DNA of 64,000 nucleotides from Rudaea sp. 3F27F6 (GCF_005503555.1 NZ_SCNG01000001.1:434001-498000); one strand, 5' to 3'. Counted from the first letter of the stretch, positions 35,361-44,737 are shown. Made by a program: numbers and translations. The notes: generated from the letters alone by a model not told the origin.

Positions 35361-36215
35361 TCAACTGCCGCTTCGCCGTGCCCAGGCCTGCAGCAGATTG
35401 ATGCAGAACAGGATCGCGAACGAGAGTACGAGCATCGCCGCCGCGATCGCAGTGGCGGCGCCGATTTCATGCTGATCGAGATTGATCGCGATCAGCAGCG
35501 GCGCGATCTGGGTCAGGTTCGGCAGGTTGCCGGCGATGAAAATAATCGAGCCGTACTCGCCGACTGCGCGCGCGAACGCCAGCGCCGTGCCGGTCAGCAG
35601 AGCCGGCGTCATCGCCGGGAAAACGATGCGCGAAACCGCTTGCCAGCGCGTCGCGCCGAGCGTCGCGGCGGCCTCCTCGTACTGTTTGTCGATCTGTTCC
35701 AGCACCGGTTCGAGCGTGCGCACGACGAAAGGCAGGCTGATGAAGGTCATCGCGACGATCACGCCGAGCCGGGTATAGGCGACCTCGATGCCGATCGCTT
35801 CGAGCGGCACGCCGAGCCAGCCGTTCGGCGTCGAATACAGAGCGGTCAGCGCGATGCCGGCGACCGCGGTCGGCAGCGCGAACGGCAGATCGATCATCGC
35901 CTGCAGCGCGCGCTTGCCCGGGAAGTCGTAGCGCACGAAGGTCCAGGCGATCAGACTGCCGAACACGGCATTGATTGCCGCGGCGATCAGCGCGCCGCCG
36001 AAACTGAGCCTCAGCGCACTGAGCACCTGCGAGGAATTGAGCACCTTCCAGATGCCCGCTACACCGAGGCCCGCGGCATTGACCATGAGCGCGGCAAGCG
36101 GAATCAGCACGATCAGCGAGAGATAGCTCAGAGTGAAGCCGAGCGTCAGGCCGAAGCCGGGCATCACGCGCCTGCGCGCGGGCGCGGGGGCCTGCTCGAT
36201 CGCGATCGCACTCAC
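35361..36215 (-). CDS. cysT: Sulfate ABC transporter permease CysT (CysU)
   Basis: A 284-residue permease with six predicted membrane segments. Motifs: RVMPGFGLTLGFTLSYLSLIVLIPL at the start, DLPFALPTAVAGIALTALYS, the EAA loop (EEAAATLGATRWQAVSRIVFPAM) and ARAVGEYGSIIFIAGNLP. It forms the transmembrane channel with CysW. It lies 6 bp after the first binding-protein gene and 17 bp before the second one. Confidence 0.94.
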   Translation of the reverse strand: MSAIAIEQAPAPARRRVMPGFGLTLGFTLSYLSLIVLIPLAALMVNAAGLGVAGIWKVLNSSQVLSALRLSFGGALIAAAINAVFGSLIAWTFVRYDFPGKRALQAMIDLPFALPTAVAGIALTALYSTPNGWLGVPLEAIGIEVAYTRLGVIVAMTFISLPFVVRTLEPVLEQIDKQYEEAAATLGATRWQAVSRIVFPAMTPALLTGTALAFARAVGEYGSIIFIAGNLPNLTQIAPLLIAINLDQHEIGAATAIAAAMLVLSFAILFCINLLQAWARRSGS

Positions 36216-36221
36216 GGCCGG

Positions 36222-37211
36222 CTACTTCTTGTCGTAGATCTGATCGAACACGCCGCCGTCGCCGAAGAATTTCGGCTGGGCGGTCTTCCAGCCGCCGAAT
36301 TGGGCGATCGTGGTCAGATCGATCTTCGGAAAACTCGAAGCGTATTTGGCCGCGACGCCGGAATCGAGCGGACGATAGTGGTTCTTCGCGATGATTTCCT
36401 GCGCCTCGGGCGTGTAGAGAAACTTGAGGTAGGCCTCGGCGAGCTTCTCCGTACCATGCTTCTTCGCGTTCTTGTCGATCACCGCGACCGGCGGCTGGGC
36501 GAGGATCGACGTCGCCGGCACGACGATGTCGAACTTGCCTTCGCCGAATTCGCTGATCGCCAGATAAGCCTCGTTCTCCCAGGCGATCAGCACGTCGCCG
36601 AGGCCGCGCTGGGCGAAGGTGACGGTCGAACCGCGCGCACCGGTGTCGAGCACCGGCACATTCTTGTAAAGCGCGCCGATCCATTCGCGCGCCTTGGCCT
36701 CGTCGCCGCCGTTCTGCTTGAGCGCGTAGGCCCAGGCGGCGAGGAAATTCCAGCGCGCGCCGGCCGAGGTTTTCGGATTCGGCGTGATGACCTTGATGCC
36801 AGACTTGACCAGATCGCCCCAATCCTTGATGCCCTTGGGATTACCCTTGCGCACGAGCAAGACGATGGTCGAGTTATACGGTGTCGAGTCGCCCGGCAGA
36901 CGCCCTTGCCAGTCGGCCGGCAGCAAGCCGGCTTTGTCGGCCAGAATATCGATATCGGAGGCGATGCCCAAGGTGGCGACGTCGGCTTCGAGACCGTCGA
37001 TGATCTTGCGCGACTGCGCGCTGGAACCGCCGTGCGATTGCTTGATCGTTACGGTCTCGCCTGTCTTCGTCTTCCAGTCGGCGATGAACTTTTCGTTGAG
37101 CTGCGTGTACAGTTCGCGCGTCGGATCGTAGGAAACGTTGAGCAACTCGGCCGCCGACGCGCCAGTCGCAAGGGCGCTCAACACGGCAAAAGCCCAAATG
37201 TATCGTTTCAT
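36222..37211 (-). CDS. sbp: Periplasmic sulfate-binding protein (copy 1)
   Basis: A 329-residue sulfate-binding protein and first gene of the operon. Signal peptide is residues 1-20 (ASA). Anion-binding segments: [38 protein letters not shown], and [20 protein letters not shown]. Having a second, more distant binding protein after cysT in the same operon is unusual; the pair may widen the substrate range (sulfate, thiosulfate, molybdate-like anions). ATG 37211 is chosen by signal peptide; the upstream frame runs over the promoter. Confidence 0.94.
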   Translation of the reverse strand: MKRYIWAFAVLSALATGASAAELLNVSYDPTRELYTQLNEKFIADWKTKTGETVTIKQSHGGSSAQSRKIIDGLEADVATLGIASDIDILADKAGLLPADWQGRLPGDSTPYNSTIVLLVRKGNPKGIKDWGDLVKSGIKVITPNPKTSAGARWNFLAAWAYALKQNGGDEAKAREWIGALYKNVPVLDTGARGSTVTFAQRGLGDVLIAWENEAYLAISEFGEGKFDIVVPATSILAQPPVAVIDKNAKKHGTEKLAEAYLKFLYTPEAQEIIAKNHYRPLDSGVAAKYASSFPKIDLTTIAQFGGWKTAQPKFFGDGGVFDQIYDKK

Positions 37212-37253
37212 ACTTCCCCCGATTATGAACATCCGGTAGACAGGTTAACGGAA

Positions 37254-37277
37254 CTTGGTTGCACCGCAATATGCACG
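37254..37277. repeat. Bipartite direct repeat, copy 1
   Basis: CTTGGTTGC followed after 6 bp by ATATGCACG, about 45 bp upstream of the sulfate operon start. The second half starts the dyad ATATGC-N6-GCATAT. A second copy lies 185 bp away. Confidence 0.6.
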
Positions 37278-37438
37278 AACGCATATCCTTATCGCCATGG
37301 CGACTTTGCGCGTGTCGGCGTTGTCTTTTCGTTAGCGGGAAAACCGGCGGCGCCCGAGTGGGGAATTCATCGCTAAGCGCCCGATAAATCCTCCTTCGCG
37401 GCGGCCTCGCGAGGGCCAAACCGAAAGTCCTCATTCAG

Positions 37439-37464
37439 CTTGGTTGCGCTTAACTATATGCACG
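37439..37464. repeat. Bipartite direct repeat, copy 2
   Basis: CTTGGTTGC followed after 8 bp by ATATGCACG, same halves and order as copy 1 with a 2-bp longer spacer. It lies about 120 bp before the DUF6600-type gene, so the two copies could serve the two divergent genes. Confidence 0.6.
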
Positions 37465-37585
37465 TAAAGTCACGCAATTCGACAGGGGCAGGCGCAGCGC
37501 CATCACCGCATTCGTCGCGCCGTTTCCGCATCGAGATTTCGGACCTTACCCCCACACTTCCGCGTAACGCAAAGGAGCGTTCGCC

Positions 37586-40231
37586 ATGACCATGTTCAAA
37601 CCTGTTGCCGTGCTGCTGGCCGGGCTGCTGTTCGCCGGTACGGGTTTCGCCCAGCCGCCGCCGGATTACTCTTCCGACGACCCCGGTTCCTATAACGACG
37701 CTTCCGGCACCGCCATCGATCCGCCGTCGCGCGTCGCACGCCTGTCGGTGATCCGCGGTGCGGTGAGTTTTGTACCGGCCGGCGAGAACAACTGGGTGCA
37801 GGCCGAGGTCAATCGCCCGCTGATTTCCGGCGACAAACTATGGACCGACCGCGGTGCGCGAGCCGAGCTGCAGATCGGCTCGTCGGCGATCCGCGTCGAC
37901 GAGCAGTCGAACTTCCACTTTCTCAATCTCGACGACAACATGGCGCAGATCGAGCTGACGGAAGGCACGATCAACCTGCGCGTGCGCCGCATCTACGATG
38001 GCCAGACTTATGAGGTCGACACGCCGACACTCGCCTTCGTCATCAACCGCGTCGGCGAATACCGCATCGACGTGGCTCCGGACGGCCGCGGCACCATCGT
38101 CACCGCATTCCGCGGCGGCGGCGACGCCTACGGCGAGGCCGGCGCGCGCTTCCGCATCGAGGAAGGCCAGTCGATCCGCTTCAACGACGCGCAACTGCGC
38201 GATTACGTCAGCAACGGCGTGCCGAGCCCGGACGACTTCGATCGCTTCTGCTTCGATCGCGACGGACGCTGGGACAACTCGCGCTCGCGCCAGTACGTTT
38301 CCGAAGACATCATCGGCTACGACGATCTCGACAGCTATGGCTCCTGGGACTCGACGCCCGACTACGGCAACGTCTGGTATCCGAGCCAGGTGGCGGTCGG
38401 CTGGACACCGTACAGCTACGGCCGCTGGAGCTGGGTTGGCGCCTACGGCTGGACCTGGGTCGACTCTTCGCCTTGGGGCTTCGCGCCGTTCCACTACGGC
38501 CGCTGGGCCTGGGTCAACAACCGCTGGGGCTGGTGCCCGGGCCCGGCCAATGTGCGTCCGTACTACGCCCCTGCCCTCGTCGCCTTCGTCAGCGGCGGCG
38601 GCGCGCGCCTGGCCTTCAACGTCGGTGGACCGGTCGGCTGGTTCCCGCTCGGCCCGCGCGACGTCTACGTGCCGAGCTATCGCGTGAGCCGCAATTACTT
38701 CACCAGCATCAACATCCACAACACGACGATCAACAACGTCACGATCAATAATTTCTACGGCAACTACCAGCGCGGCAACTTCGACTACAGCCGCGTCAAC
38801 TACGCCAACCGCAACGTCACCAATGCGATCACCGCGGTGCGCGGTGACGTTTTCACCGGCTCGCGCGAAGTGCGCGGTTCGGTGGTCGCGGTCAATCGCG
38901 AGACGTTCGCCAATGCACGCGTGTCCGGCTTCGCCGCGATCGCACCGACGCGCCAGAGCTTGGCTTTCGATGCCGGCGGTCGCAGCGCCGCGGCGCCCCC
39001 GCAGGCCGTGCAGTCGCGCAGCATCATCGCGGCGACGCGCCCACCCGCGCCGATGGCTTCGTTCGCGCAGCGTGAGAATGCCCTGCAGCGCGATCCCGGC
39101 CGTGCACTGCCGGTCGCGCAGCTGCGCGCGGCTCCGACCGTGATCGGCAACGGCGAAGCGGCGCAACGCGCCGCGATGACCTCGCGTCCGAACGTGAACG
39201 TGGTCACGCGCGACGGTGCGCCAGCGCGCTCGATCGCACCGTCGATCCAGCCGCGCGGTCCTGCTCAGGCGGACGGTCGTGCGGTCGATATGCGCCAGAG
39301 CAACGACAACGCCCGCGCCGGCGCCGACAACCGCAGCATCGATACGCGCCGAGCGATCGACAACAACAGTCGCGCGCCGAATGATCAGGCGCAGCGCGGC
39401 CAGCAGCCGCAGGGTAATCCAGTCCAAGGCCGCAGCATTACCGTACCGCCGGGCGGCCACCCGCAGCCGGAAGAGCAGCGCGGCCTGCCGTCGAGCCGCT
39501 ACGTGAATCCGAACGCGCCGGACAACAGTGCCCAGCAGCGTTCGCTGCGCGGCAACGACAATGCCGGCCAGCGCGACAACACGCCGCAAAACCGCTCGGT
39601 ACCGATCGAGCGCCAGCCGCAGCAGGACAACCGCTCCGCGGTGCAGATGCAGCAGCGGCAGACGCCGGAGTATCGCTCCGCGCCGGTCGAGCGTGCGCCC
39701 CAGGTCGATATGCAGCAACGCGCCCAGCAGCAACAGGAAATGCAGCAGCGCCGTCAGCAGGAAGTCGATCAGCAGCGTCAGCAGTCGCAGCAGCGCGAGA
39801 TTCAGCAGCGCGCCCAGCAGCAACAGGAATTCCAGCAGCGCCAACAGCAGGAATCTCAGCAGCGCGCTCAGCAACAGCAGGAGATGCAGCAGAGAGCGCA
39901 GCAGCAGCGCGATATGCAGCAGCAACGTGCGCAGCAACAACAGGAAATGCAACAACGCGCCCAGCAGCAACAGGAGGTGCAACAGCGCGCGCAACAGCAG
40001 CGTGAAATGCAGCAACAGCAGATGCAGCAACGCGCCCAGCAACAACAGGAAATGCAACAGCGCGCGCAGCAGCAGCGTGAAGTGCAGCAACAGCAGTTCC
40101 AGCAGCGTGCTCAGCAGCAACAGGAAATGCAGCAGCGCGCGCAGCAACAGCAGCGCTCAGAACCGCAGCAGCGTTCGGAGCAACCACGCAGCCGCGGCGA
40201 TAACAACAACGATCGCAACAATCACCGTTGA
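37586..40231 (+). CDS. DUF6600-type envelope protein with Gln-rich repeat tail
   Basis: An 881-residue secreted protein. After a signal peptide (1-22, FAQPPP) comes a FecR-like beta domain (about 50-200, SVIRGAVSFVPAGENNWVQA, ELQIGSSAIRVDEQSNFHFL), then aromatic repeats (YGRWSWVGAYGWTWVDSSPW, HYGRWAWVNNRWGWCPGP) typical of DUF6600 proteins, an Asn-rich stretch, a disordered mid part, and about 150 residues made of MQQRAQQQQE-type repeats (about 708-862). The Gln-rich part should form long helices. Function unknown; FecR-like plus DUF6600 proteins are commonly large envelope or cell-surface proteins. ATG 37586 follows AAAGGAGC; hydrophilic ending DRNNHR. Terminator at 40259. Confidence 0.85.
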   Translation: MTMFKPVAVLLAGLLFAGTGFAQPPPDYSSDDPGSYNDASGTAIDPPSRVARLSVIRGAVSFVPAGENNWVQAEVNRPLISGDKLWTDRGARAELQIGSSAIRVDEQSNFHFLNLDDNMAQIELTEGTINLRVRRIYDGQTYEVDTPTLAFVINRVGEYRIDVAPDGRGTIVTAFRGGGDAYGEAGARFRIEEGQSIRFNDAQLRDYVSNGVPSPDDFDRFCFDRDGRWDNSRSRQYVSEDIIGYDDLDSYGSWDSTPDYGNVWYPSQVAVGWTPYSYGRWSWVGAYGWTWVDSSPWGFAPFHYGRWAWVNNRWGWCPGPANVRPYYAPALVAFVSGGGARLAFNVGGPVGWFPLGPRDVYVPSYRVSRNYFTSINIHNTTINNVTINNFYGNYQRGNFDYSRVNYANRNVTNAITAVRGDVFTGSREVRGSVVAVNRETFANARVSGFAAIAPTRQSLAFDAGGRSAAAPPQAVQSRSIIAATRPPAPMASFAQRENALQRDPGRALPVAQLRAAPTVIGNGEAAQRAAMTSRPNVNVVTRDGAPARSIAPSIQPRGPAQADGRAVDMRQSNDNARAGADNRSIDTRRAIDNNSRAPNDQAQRGQQPQGNPVQGRSITVPPGGHPQPEEQRGLPSSRYVNPNAPDNSAQQRSLRGNDNAGQRDNTPQNRSVPIERQPQQDNRSAVQMQQRQTPEYRSAPVERAPQVDMQQRAQQQQEMQQRRQQEVDQQRQQSQQREIQQRAQQQQEFQQRQQQESQQRAQQQQEMQQRAQQQRDMQQQRAQQQQEMQQRAQQQQEVQQRAQQQREMQQQQMQQRAQQQQEMQQRAQQQREVQQQQFQQRAQQQQEMQQRAQQQQRSEPQQRSEQPRSRGDNNNDRNNHR

Positions 40232-40258
40232 TCCAAACGGCCTTAGATCCTCTCCGCG

Positions 40259-40290
40259 AACGCCCGGTACATGCCGGGCGTTTCGTTTTG
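40259..40290 (+). terminator. Intrinsic terminator of the DUF6600-type gene
   Basis: Stem AACGCCCGG/CCGGGCGTT with a 6-nt loop is followed by TTTCGTTTTG, 28 nt after the stop codon and ahead of thiS. Confidence 0.85.
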
Positions 40291-40322
40291 CGCACACTGC
40301 GCCGGCACGTAGTGCAAAGCGC

Positions 40323-40334
40323 TACAATGCGCGC
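40323..40334 (+). promoter_or_regulatory. thiS -10 element 6 nt before the start codon
   Basis: TACAAT (40323-40328) is followed by six bases and the thiS ATG at 40335. There is no ribosome-binding site, suggesting a leaderless mRNA. No clear -35 match. Confidence 0.55.
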
Positions 40335-40538
40335 ATGCTTACCATCCAACTCAACGGCGAAACGCGCGAGACCCCCAGCGGAACCAGCGTCGCCAATCTG
40401 CTCGAAGCCAGCGGCTACGCCGACCGAAAAGTCGCCGTGGAGATCAACCGCGAAATCGTGCCGAAAAGCCTGCACGGCGAACGCGTGCTGCGCGAAGGCG
40501 ATCGCGTCGAAATCGTGCACGCGCTCGGCGGCGGCTGA
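40335..40538 (+). CDS. thiS: Sulfur carrier protein ThiS
   Basis: A 67-residue ubiquitin-like sulfur carrier for thiazole synthesis in thiamine biosynthesis. MLTIQLNGETRETPSGTSVANLL is the family start and the C-terminus is ALGGG: the terminal Gly-Gly is adenylated by ThiF and thiocarboxylated, then gives sulfur to ThiG. thiG follows 98 bp downstream. No thiamine (TPP) riboswitch is visible upstream, and the -10 element directly before the ATG suggests a leaderless transcript. Confidence 0.95.
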   Translation: MLTIQLNGETRETPSGTSVANLLEASGYADRKVAVEINREIVPKSLHGERVLREGDRVEIVHALGGG

Positions 40539-40636
40539 TCGACACAGACCTGCCCGGCGACCGGCCTGACTGCGGCCGGCACGGCGAGACCGAACTGCAG
40601 TGTTCCCCATTTTGATTCTGCATACGAACCGCACCG

Positions 40637-41449
40637 ATGAACGCTCAAATCCGCTCCATCCCCGCCGCTGACAACGACACGCTCGTCATCGCCGGCAAGA
40701 CCTATCGTTCGCGTCTGCTCACCGGCACCGGCAAGTTCAAGGATCTCGAAGAGACGCGTCGCGCGACCGAAGCAGCCGGTGCAGAAATCGTGACCGTCGC
40801 GATTCGCCGCACGAATATCGGCCAGGACAAGAACCAGCCCAACCTGCTCGACGTGCTGCCGCCCGATCGCTACACGATCCTGCCGAACACCGCCGGCTGC
40901 TATACGGCCGATGACGCCGTGCGCACCTGCAAGCTCGCGCGCGAGCTGCTCGACGGACACAATCTGGTCAAGCTCGAAGTGCTGGGCGACCAGAAAACGC
41001 TGTTCCCCGACGTCGTGCAGACCTTGAAGGCCGCCGAACAGCTCGTCGCCGACAAATTCGAAGTGATGGTCTATACCAGCGACGATCCGATCCTCGCGCG
41101 CCGGCTCGAAGAAATCGGCTGTGTGGCGGTGATGCCGCTGGCCGCGCCGATCGGTTCGGGCCTCGGCATCCAGAACCGCTGGAACCTGCTCGAAATCGTC
41201 GAAAACGCGAAGGTGCCCGTGCTCGTCGATGCCGGCGTCGGCACGGCGTCCGATGCCGCCATCGCGATGGAACTCGGTTGCGACGGCGTGCTGATGAACA
41301 CCGCGATCGCTGGCGCGAAGAATCCCGTGCTCATGGCGAGCGCGATGAAGAAAGCCGTCGAAGCCGGCCGTGAAGCGTTCCTCGCCGGCCGCATTCCGCG
41401 CAAGCGCTTCGCATCGGCATCGAGTCCCATCGACGGAACGATCGGGTGA
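40637..41449 (+). CDS. thiG: Thiazole synthase ThiG
   Basis: A 270-residue (beta/alpha)8-barrel enzyme that builds the thiazole phosphate moiety of thiamine from DXP, dehydroglycine and the sulfur of ThiS-COSH. Motifs: [53 protein letters not shown] (with the Schiff-base Lys), and [37 protein letters not shown] 40637. The stop codon overlaps the GTG start of trmB (GTGA), so the two are translationally coupled. Confidence 0.97.
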   Translation: MNAQIRSIPAADNDTLVIAGKTYRSRLLTGTGKFKDLEETRRATEAAGAEIVTVAIRRTNIGQDKNQPNLLDVLPPDRYTILPNTAGCYTADDAVRTCKLARELLDGHNLVKLEVLGDQKTLFPDVVQTLKAAEQLVADKFEVMVYTSDDPILARRLEEIGCVAVMPLAAPIGSGLGIQNRWNLLEIVENAKVPVLVDAGVGTASDAAIAMELGCDGVLMNTAIAGAKNPVLMASAMKKAVEAGREAFLAGRIPRKRFASASSPIDGTIG

Positions 41450-42129
41450 ACGAAGCGCAGCACCGTCATATCCGCAGCTTCGTTCTGCGCCAAGGACGTT
41501 TCACCCCAGCACAGCAGCGCGCATTCGAGCAGCACTGGGCGCGGTTCGGCCTCGAGCCCTCGCCGAGCGTGCCCGACTATGCGCAGATTTTCGGGCGCAG
41601 CTCGCCGCTCGTGCTCGAGATCGGCTTCGGCAACGGCGAGCAGTTGCTTCACGCCGGCCTGCACGAGACCGAGAAGAGCTTCATCGGCATCGAAGTGCAC
41701 CGCCCCGGTGTCGGCCGTCTGATGAACGCGCTTGCCGCTCAAGACGTCGCCAATGTGCGTCTCTACAACCACGATGCGGTCGAGATATTGCGCAACGCGA
41801 TCGCGCCGGACTCACTGGCCGAAGTGCGCATCTATTTCCCCGATCCTTGGCCGAAAAAGCGCCAGCAGAAGCGCCGCCTGATCCAGCCCGATCTGCTGCA
41901 TCTGCTCGCGACCCGCACCGAACGCGGCGGCCGCTTGCATTTGGCTACCGACTGGGCCGACTATGCCGAGCATATGCTCGCCGTGCTCGACGCGGCGCCG
42001 GATTGGCGCAACACGGCCGGCGAAGGCCAGAGCGTGCCGCGGCCCGACTGGCGCATCGAGACGCACTTCGAGAAACGTGGTTTACGCCTCGGTCACGGCG
42101 TATGGGATTTCATCTACGAACGGATTTGA
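41446..42129 (+). CDS. trmB: tRNA (guanine-N7)-methyltransferase TrmB
   Basis: A 227-residue SAM-dependent methyltransferase making m7G46 in tRNA. SAM motif [16 protein letters not shown], then [15 protein letters not shown], and [19 protein letters not shown] with the conserved DPWPKKRH-like segment (Gln in place of His). C-terminal TRFEKRG-type end ([16 protein letters not shown]). GTG start overlapping the thiG stop by 4 bp. Confidence 0.95.
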   Translation: MNEAQHRHIRSFVLRQGRFTPAQQRAFEQHWARFGLEPSPSVPDYAQIFGRSSPLVLEIGFGNGEQLLHAGLHETEKSFIGIEVHRPGVGRLMNALAAQDVANVRLYNHDAVEILRNAIAPDSLAEVRIYFPDPWPKKRQQKRRLIQPDLLHLLATRTERGGRLHLATDWADYAEHMLAVLDAAPDWRNTAGEGQSVPRPDWRIETHFEKRGLRLGHGVWDFIYERI

Positions 42130-42392
42130 AGACGCAAAGAGAACACGGCCTCAGAGCAAAATGTTTTTGATTTGTGCCGCACCACCGAACCCTGCTTGCC
42201 GCGACGAGAATAAGACATAAACGCTTCAAGGGCTGCGTGCGCGAGGCGGGCGAAAAACCGAATCGACGCACCGGCAATCGAGATCGAAAACGAAAGGCAC
42301 TGGATAAGCAGCCCCGCGGCTGTTGAGAGCCCCGCCGAGAACATGCGGGAACGACGAGCGAAACAAGAAAGCACCGAGCCCCGACGGATGAG

Positions 42393-44237
42393 ATGAACCA
42401 AGGCCTGATCCTCACCCACGACATGATGCTCGTGTTCGGCCTTCTCGCCTTCACCGTGCTCATGCTCGTACTCGAATGGATACGCGGGGATCTGATCGCC
42501 CTGCTCGTCATCGTCGTGATCGGCATCACGCGCCTCGTGCCGGTCGAGCAACTGTTCGAAGGCTTCGCCGGCAACGCAGTGATCTCCCTGCTCGGCGTAA
42601 TGATCATGGGCGCCGGGCTTGACCGCACCGGCGTACTCGGCAAGGCCGCTTCGTTCCTTCTGCGCGTATCGCGCGGCGCCGAATCGCGGCTCAGCTTCGC
42701 GATCAATGCAATGGTCGGTAGCCTTTCATCGATCATCCAGAGCCAGGCCCTCGTCACGTTGTTCCTGCCCGTGGTCAGCCGGGTCAGTTCGCGCACCGGC
42801 GTGCCGCTGTCGCGCCTGCTGATGCCGATGGCGTTCTGCATCCTCGCCGGCACGAACATGACCATGATCTCGAACTCACCGCTGATCGTGCTCAACGACC
42901 TGATCGTCAGCGCAAACCGCAACCTGCCGCAGGGCGCGCGCACGATCGAGCCATTCTCGCTGTTCTCGATCGCCCCGGTCGGCATTCCGCTGCTGATCGC
43001 CGGCCTCGCCTACTTCGCCCTGTTCACGCGCCGGTTGCTGCCTTCGGATGCGGAAAGCCAGGGCGTCACGCCGGGCCGCACCGACACTTACTTTGCCGAG
43101 ACCTACGGCATCTCGGGCGAAGTCTTCGAACTGACCGTGACCGCGGAAAGCCCGCTCGTCGGCATGAGCGTGCTCGAAGCCGAGGCGCTGCGCGGCGCGC
43201 CGCTGATCCTCGCGATCAAGAACGGCGACGAGGTGCGTCTGGCGCCCCCCGCCGACACGATGATCTGGGTCGGCACCGTGCTCGGCACGCTCGGCAAGCG
43301 CGCCGACATCGAGCATTTCGCCAACCTCAACCTGCTGCTCGCGCAGACGCGCCTGCGCTGGTTCCGCGACATGTTCAACCCGACGCGCGCCGGCATCGCC
43401 GAGGCGGTGATTCCGCCGAATTCGGAATTCGTCAAACAGAACGTCGGCGCCCTGCACCTGCGCAAGCGCTACGGCATCAGCGTGCTCGCGGTCAATCGCG
43501 GCGAGGAGATTTTCCGCGAGGACGTGCGCGGTATCGCCCTGCGCGCGGGTGACACCCTGGTCCTGCACGGGCTCTGGCGCGATCTCGCCGTCGCCGCCGA
43601 GGATCACGACTTCGTCGTCGTCACCGATTATCCGAAGGACGAAGGCCGCCCGGCCAAGATCTGGCACGCGGTCGGCTTCTTCGCCCTCGCCATGGGCCTC
43701 GGCCTGTTCACCGACCTCAAACTCTCGATCGCGATGCTGACCGGAGCGGTCGGCATGCTGCTCGCCGGCGTGCTCAAGATGGAAGAGGCCTACAGCGCGA
43801 TCAACTGGAAGACGATCTTCACTCTCGCCTGCCTGATCCCGCTCGGCTGGGCGATGGACGCAACCGGCGCCGCAGCCTGGCTCGCACAAGAGGTGCTGCG
43901 TTATCTCGGCGCGTGGCCGCAATGGGCACTGCAGGCGGTGATCGCGGTGCTGACGCTGTTTTTCGCCCAGATCGTCTCCAACGTCGGCGCGACGGTCATG
44001 ATGGTGCCGATGGCCATCAATACCGCGCTCGCCTCGAACGGCAACCCGGCGATCTACGCGCTGATCGTCGCGATCTCCACCTCGAACAGTTTCCTGATCG
44101 CAAGCGCGAACCCGGTGCTGACCCTCGTCGCTGGCCCCGGCGGCTATCGCGCGCGCGATTTCCTGCGTGTCGGCCTGCCGTTGACGGTGCTGATGCTCGT
44201 GGTGATGCTCGTCGCGGTGAACCTGGTTTTCCGCTGA
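42393..44237 (+). CDS. SLC13-family transporter with two TrkA-C (RCK_C) domains
   Basis: A 614-residue inner-membrane transporter. The N-terminal half has several membrane segments with ISLLGVMIMGAGLDRTG and SLSSIIQSQALVTLFLPVV, then two cytoplasmic TrkA-C domains (about 230-310 and 330-410; GEVFELTVTAESPLVGMSV, GAGDTLVLHGLWRDL), then the second set of membrane segments with NVGATVMMVPMAINTA and STSNSFLIASANPVLTLVAGPGGY, the SLC13/ArsB-type substrate loop. Proteins of this layout move sulfate or other anions or dicarboxylates; substrate cannot be assigned. The 263-bp region upstream holds no clear gene. Confidence 0.88.
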   Translation: MNQGLILTHDMMLVFGLLAFTVLMLVLEWIRGDLIALLVIVVIGITRLVPVEQLFEGFAGNAVISLLGVMIMGAGLDRTGVLGKAASFLLRVSRGAESRLSFAINAMVGSLSSIIQSQALVTLFLPVVSRVSSRTGVPLSRLLMPMAFCILAGTNMTMISNSPLIVLNDLIVSANRNLPQGARTIEPFSLFSIAPVGIPLLIAGLAYFALFTRRLLPSDAESQGVTPGRTDTYFAETYGISGEVFELTVTAESPLVGMSVLEAEALRGAPLILAIKNGDEVRLAPPADTMIWVGTVLGTLGKRADIEHFANLNLLLAQTRLRWFRDMFNPTRAGIAEAVIPPNSEFVKQNVGALHLRKRYGISVLAVNRGEEIFREDVRGIALRAGDTLVLHGLWRDLAVAAEDHDFVVVTDYPKDEGRPAKIWHAVGFFALAMGLGLFTDLKLSIAMLTGAVGMLLAGVLKMEEAYSAINWKTIFTLACLIPLGWAMDATGAAAWLAQEVLRYLGAWPQWALQAVIAVLTLFFAQIVSNVGATVMMVPMAINTALASNGNPAIYALIVAISTSNSFLIASANPVLTLVAGPGGYRARDFLRVGLPLTVLMLVVMLVAVNLVFR

Positions 44238-44254
44238 GCGGGATTCTCCCCGAT

Positions 44255-44288
44255 CCGCGGCAAACACACCGCGGTGTCTTTGCCGCGG
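44255..44288. terminator. 34-bp palindrome between convergent genes
   Basis: CCGCGGCAAA ... TTTGCCGCGG with an ACACCGCGGTGT centre: every base pairs except one central C-C pair at positions 65 and 78 of the local numbering (44265/44278). It lies between the SLC13 gene and the convergent Rieske gene, so it probably ends both transcripts. No T-run. Confidence 0.7.
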
Positions 44289-44314
44289 CGCAGACGAAAA
44301 ACTATCGACTCGGC

Positions 44315-44662
44315 TTATTCGCCGCTTTCGAGGACCACTTCATCCCCGCGCGATTCGACCGCCACCGACGCCAGATGCGCGCCGCGGCACGGTCCCGATA
44401 CGCACTCGCCGGACTCAAGCCGGAACATCGCCCCGTGCGCCGTGCAGATCACGAACCCGTCCTCGATCAGGAACTGTCCCGGCGACCAGTCGAGCGGCCG
44501 CCCGGCGTGCGGACAAATGTTGCGATAAGCGCGCACCGCGACGCCGCTGCGCGTCAACATCAGCGAGTCGCGAATTGAGTCGCGCTCCGAAACGACGCCC
44601 ACTTCGATCGCACCGCCATCGGGGATGTCATTGATTCTGCATAACGTTTTCGTAACGGCCAT
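44315..44662 (-). CDS. Rieske [2Fe-2S] ferredoxin-like protein
   Basis: A 115-residue Rieske protein. Cluster ligands are in CPHAGRPLD (Cys-x-His) and CTAHGAMF (Cys-x-x-His), spaced as in NirD/dioxygenase-type ferredoxins. There is no signal peptide, so it is a soluble electron carrier or small regulatory subunit. No oxygenase gene lies nearby. It is convergent with the SLC13-type gene. ATG 44662 is conventional, but no ribosome-binding site is seen. Confidence 0.9.
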   Translation of the reverse strand: MAVTKTLCRINDIPDGGAIEVGVVSERDSIRDSLMLTRSGVAVRAYRNICPHAGRPLDWSPGQFLIEDGFVICTAHGAMFRLESGECVSGPCRGAHLASVAVESRGDEVVLESGE

Positions 44663-44737
44663 CGGTGTATTTAGTTGCCTTGCTCAACGGTATGCGGGGG
44701 TACCGTCCTGTCCATTTTGCCACGGAGCGTCGCCGAC

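Larger units (their letters stand above)
37212..37585. other. Divergent intergenic region, 374 bp
   Basis: No gene. It separates the sulfate operon from the DUF6600-type gene and carries a duplicated bipartite element: CTTGGTTGC-N6-ATATGCACG at 37254-37277 and CTTGGTTGC-N8-ATATGCACG at 37439-37464. The first copy also forms part of the dyad ATATGC-N6-GCATAT (37269-37286). Confidence 0.7.

Noticed and set aside
37838-40147. 769-residue frame on the minus strand with Leu-rich repeats (LLLLGALL)
   Set aside because: It is the antisense of the Gln-rich repeat of the DUF6600-type protein: CAG repeats read in reverse give CTG, hence Leu. The plus-strand protein has a signal peptide and real domains.
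40291-40334. TPP riboswitch before thiS
   Set aside because: Only about 45 bp separate the upstream terminator and the thiS start, and no THI-box motif is present.
42130-42392. Possible small gene between trmB and the SLC13 gene
   Set aside because: No frame has a ribosome-binding site or coding features; only weak palindromes (CAGCC-N4-GGCTG) are seen.
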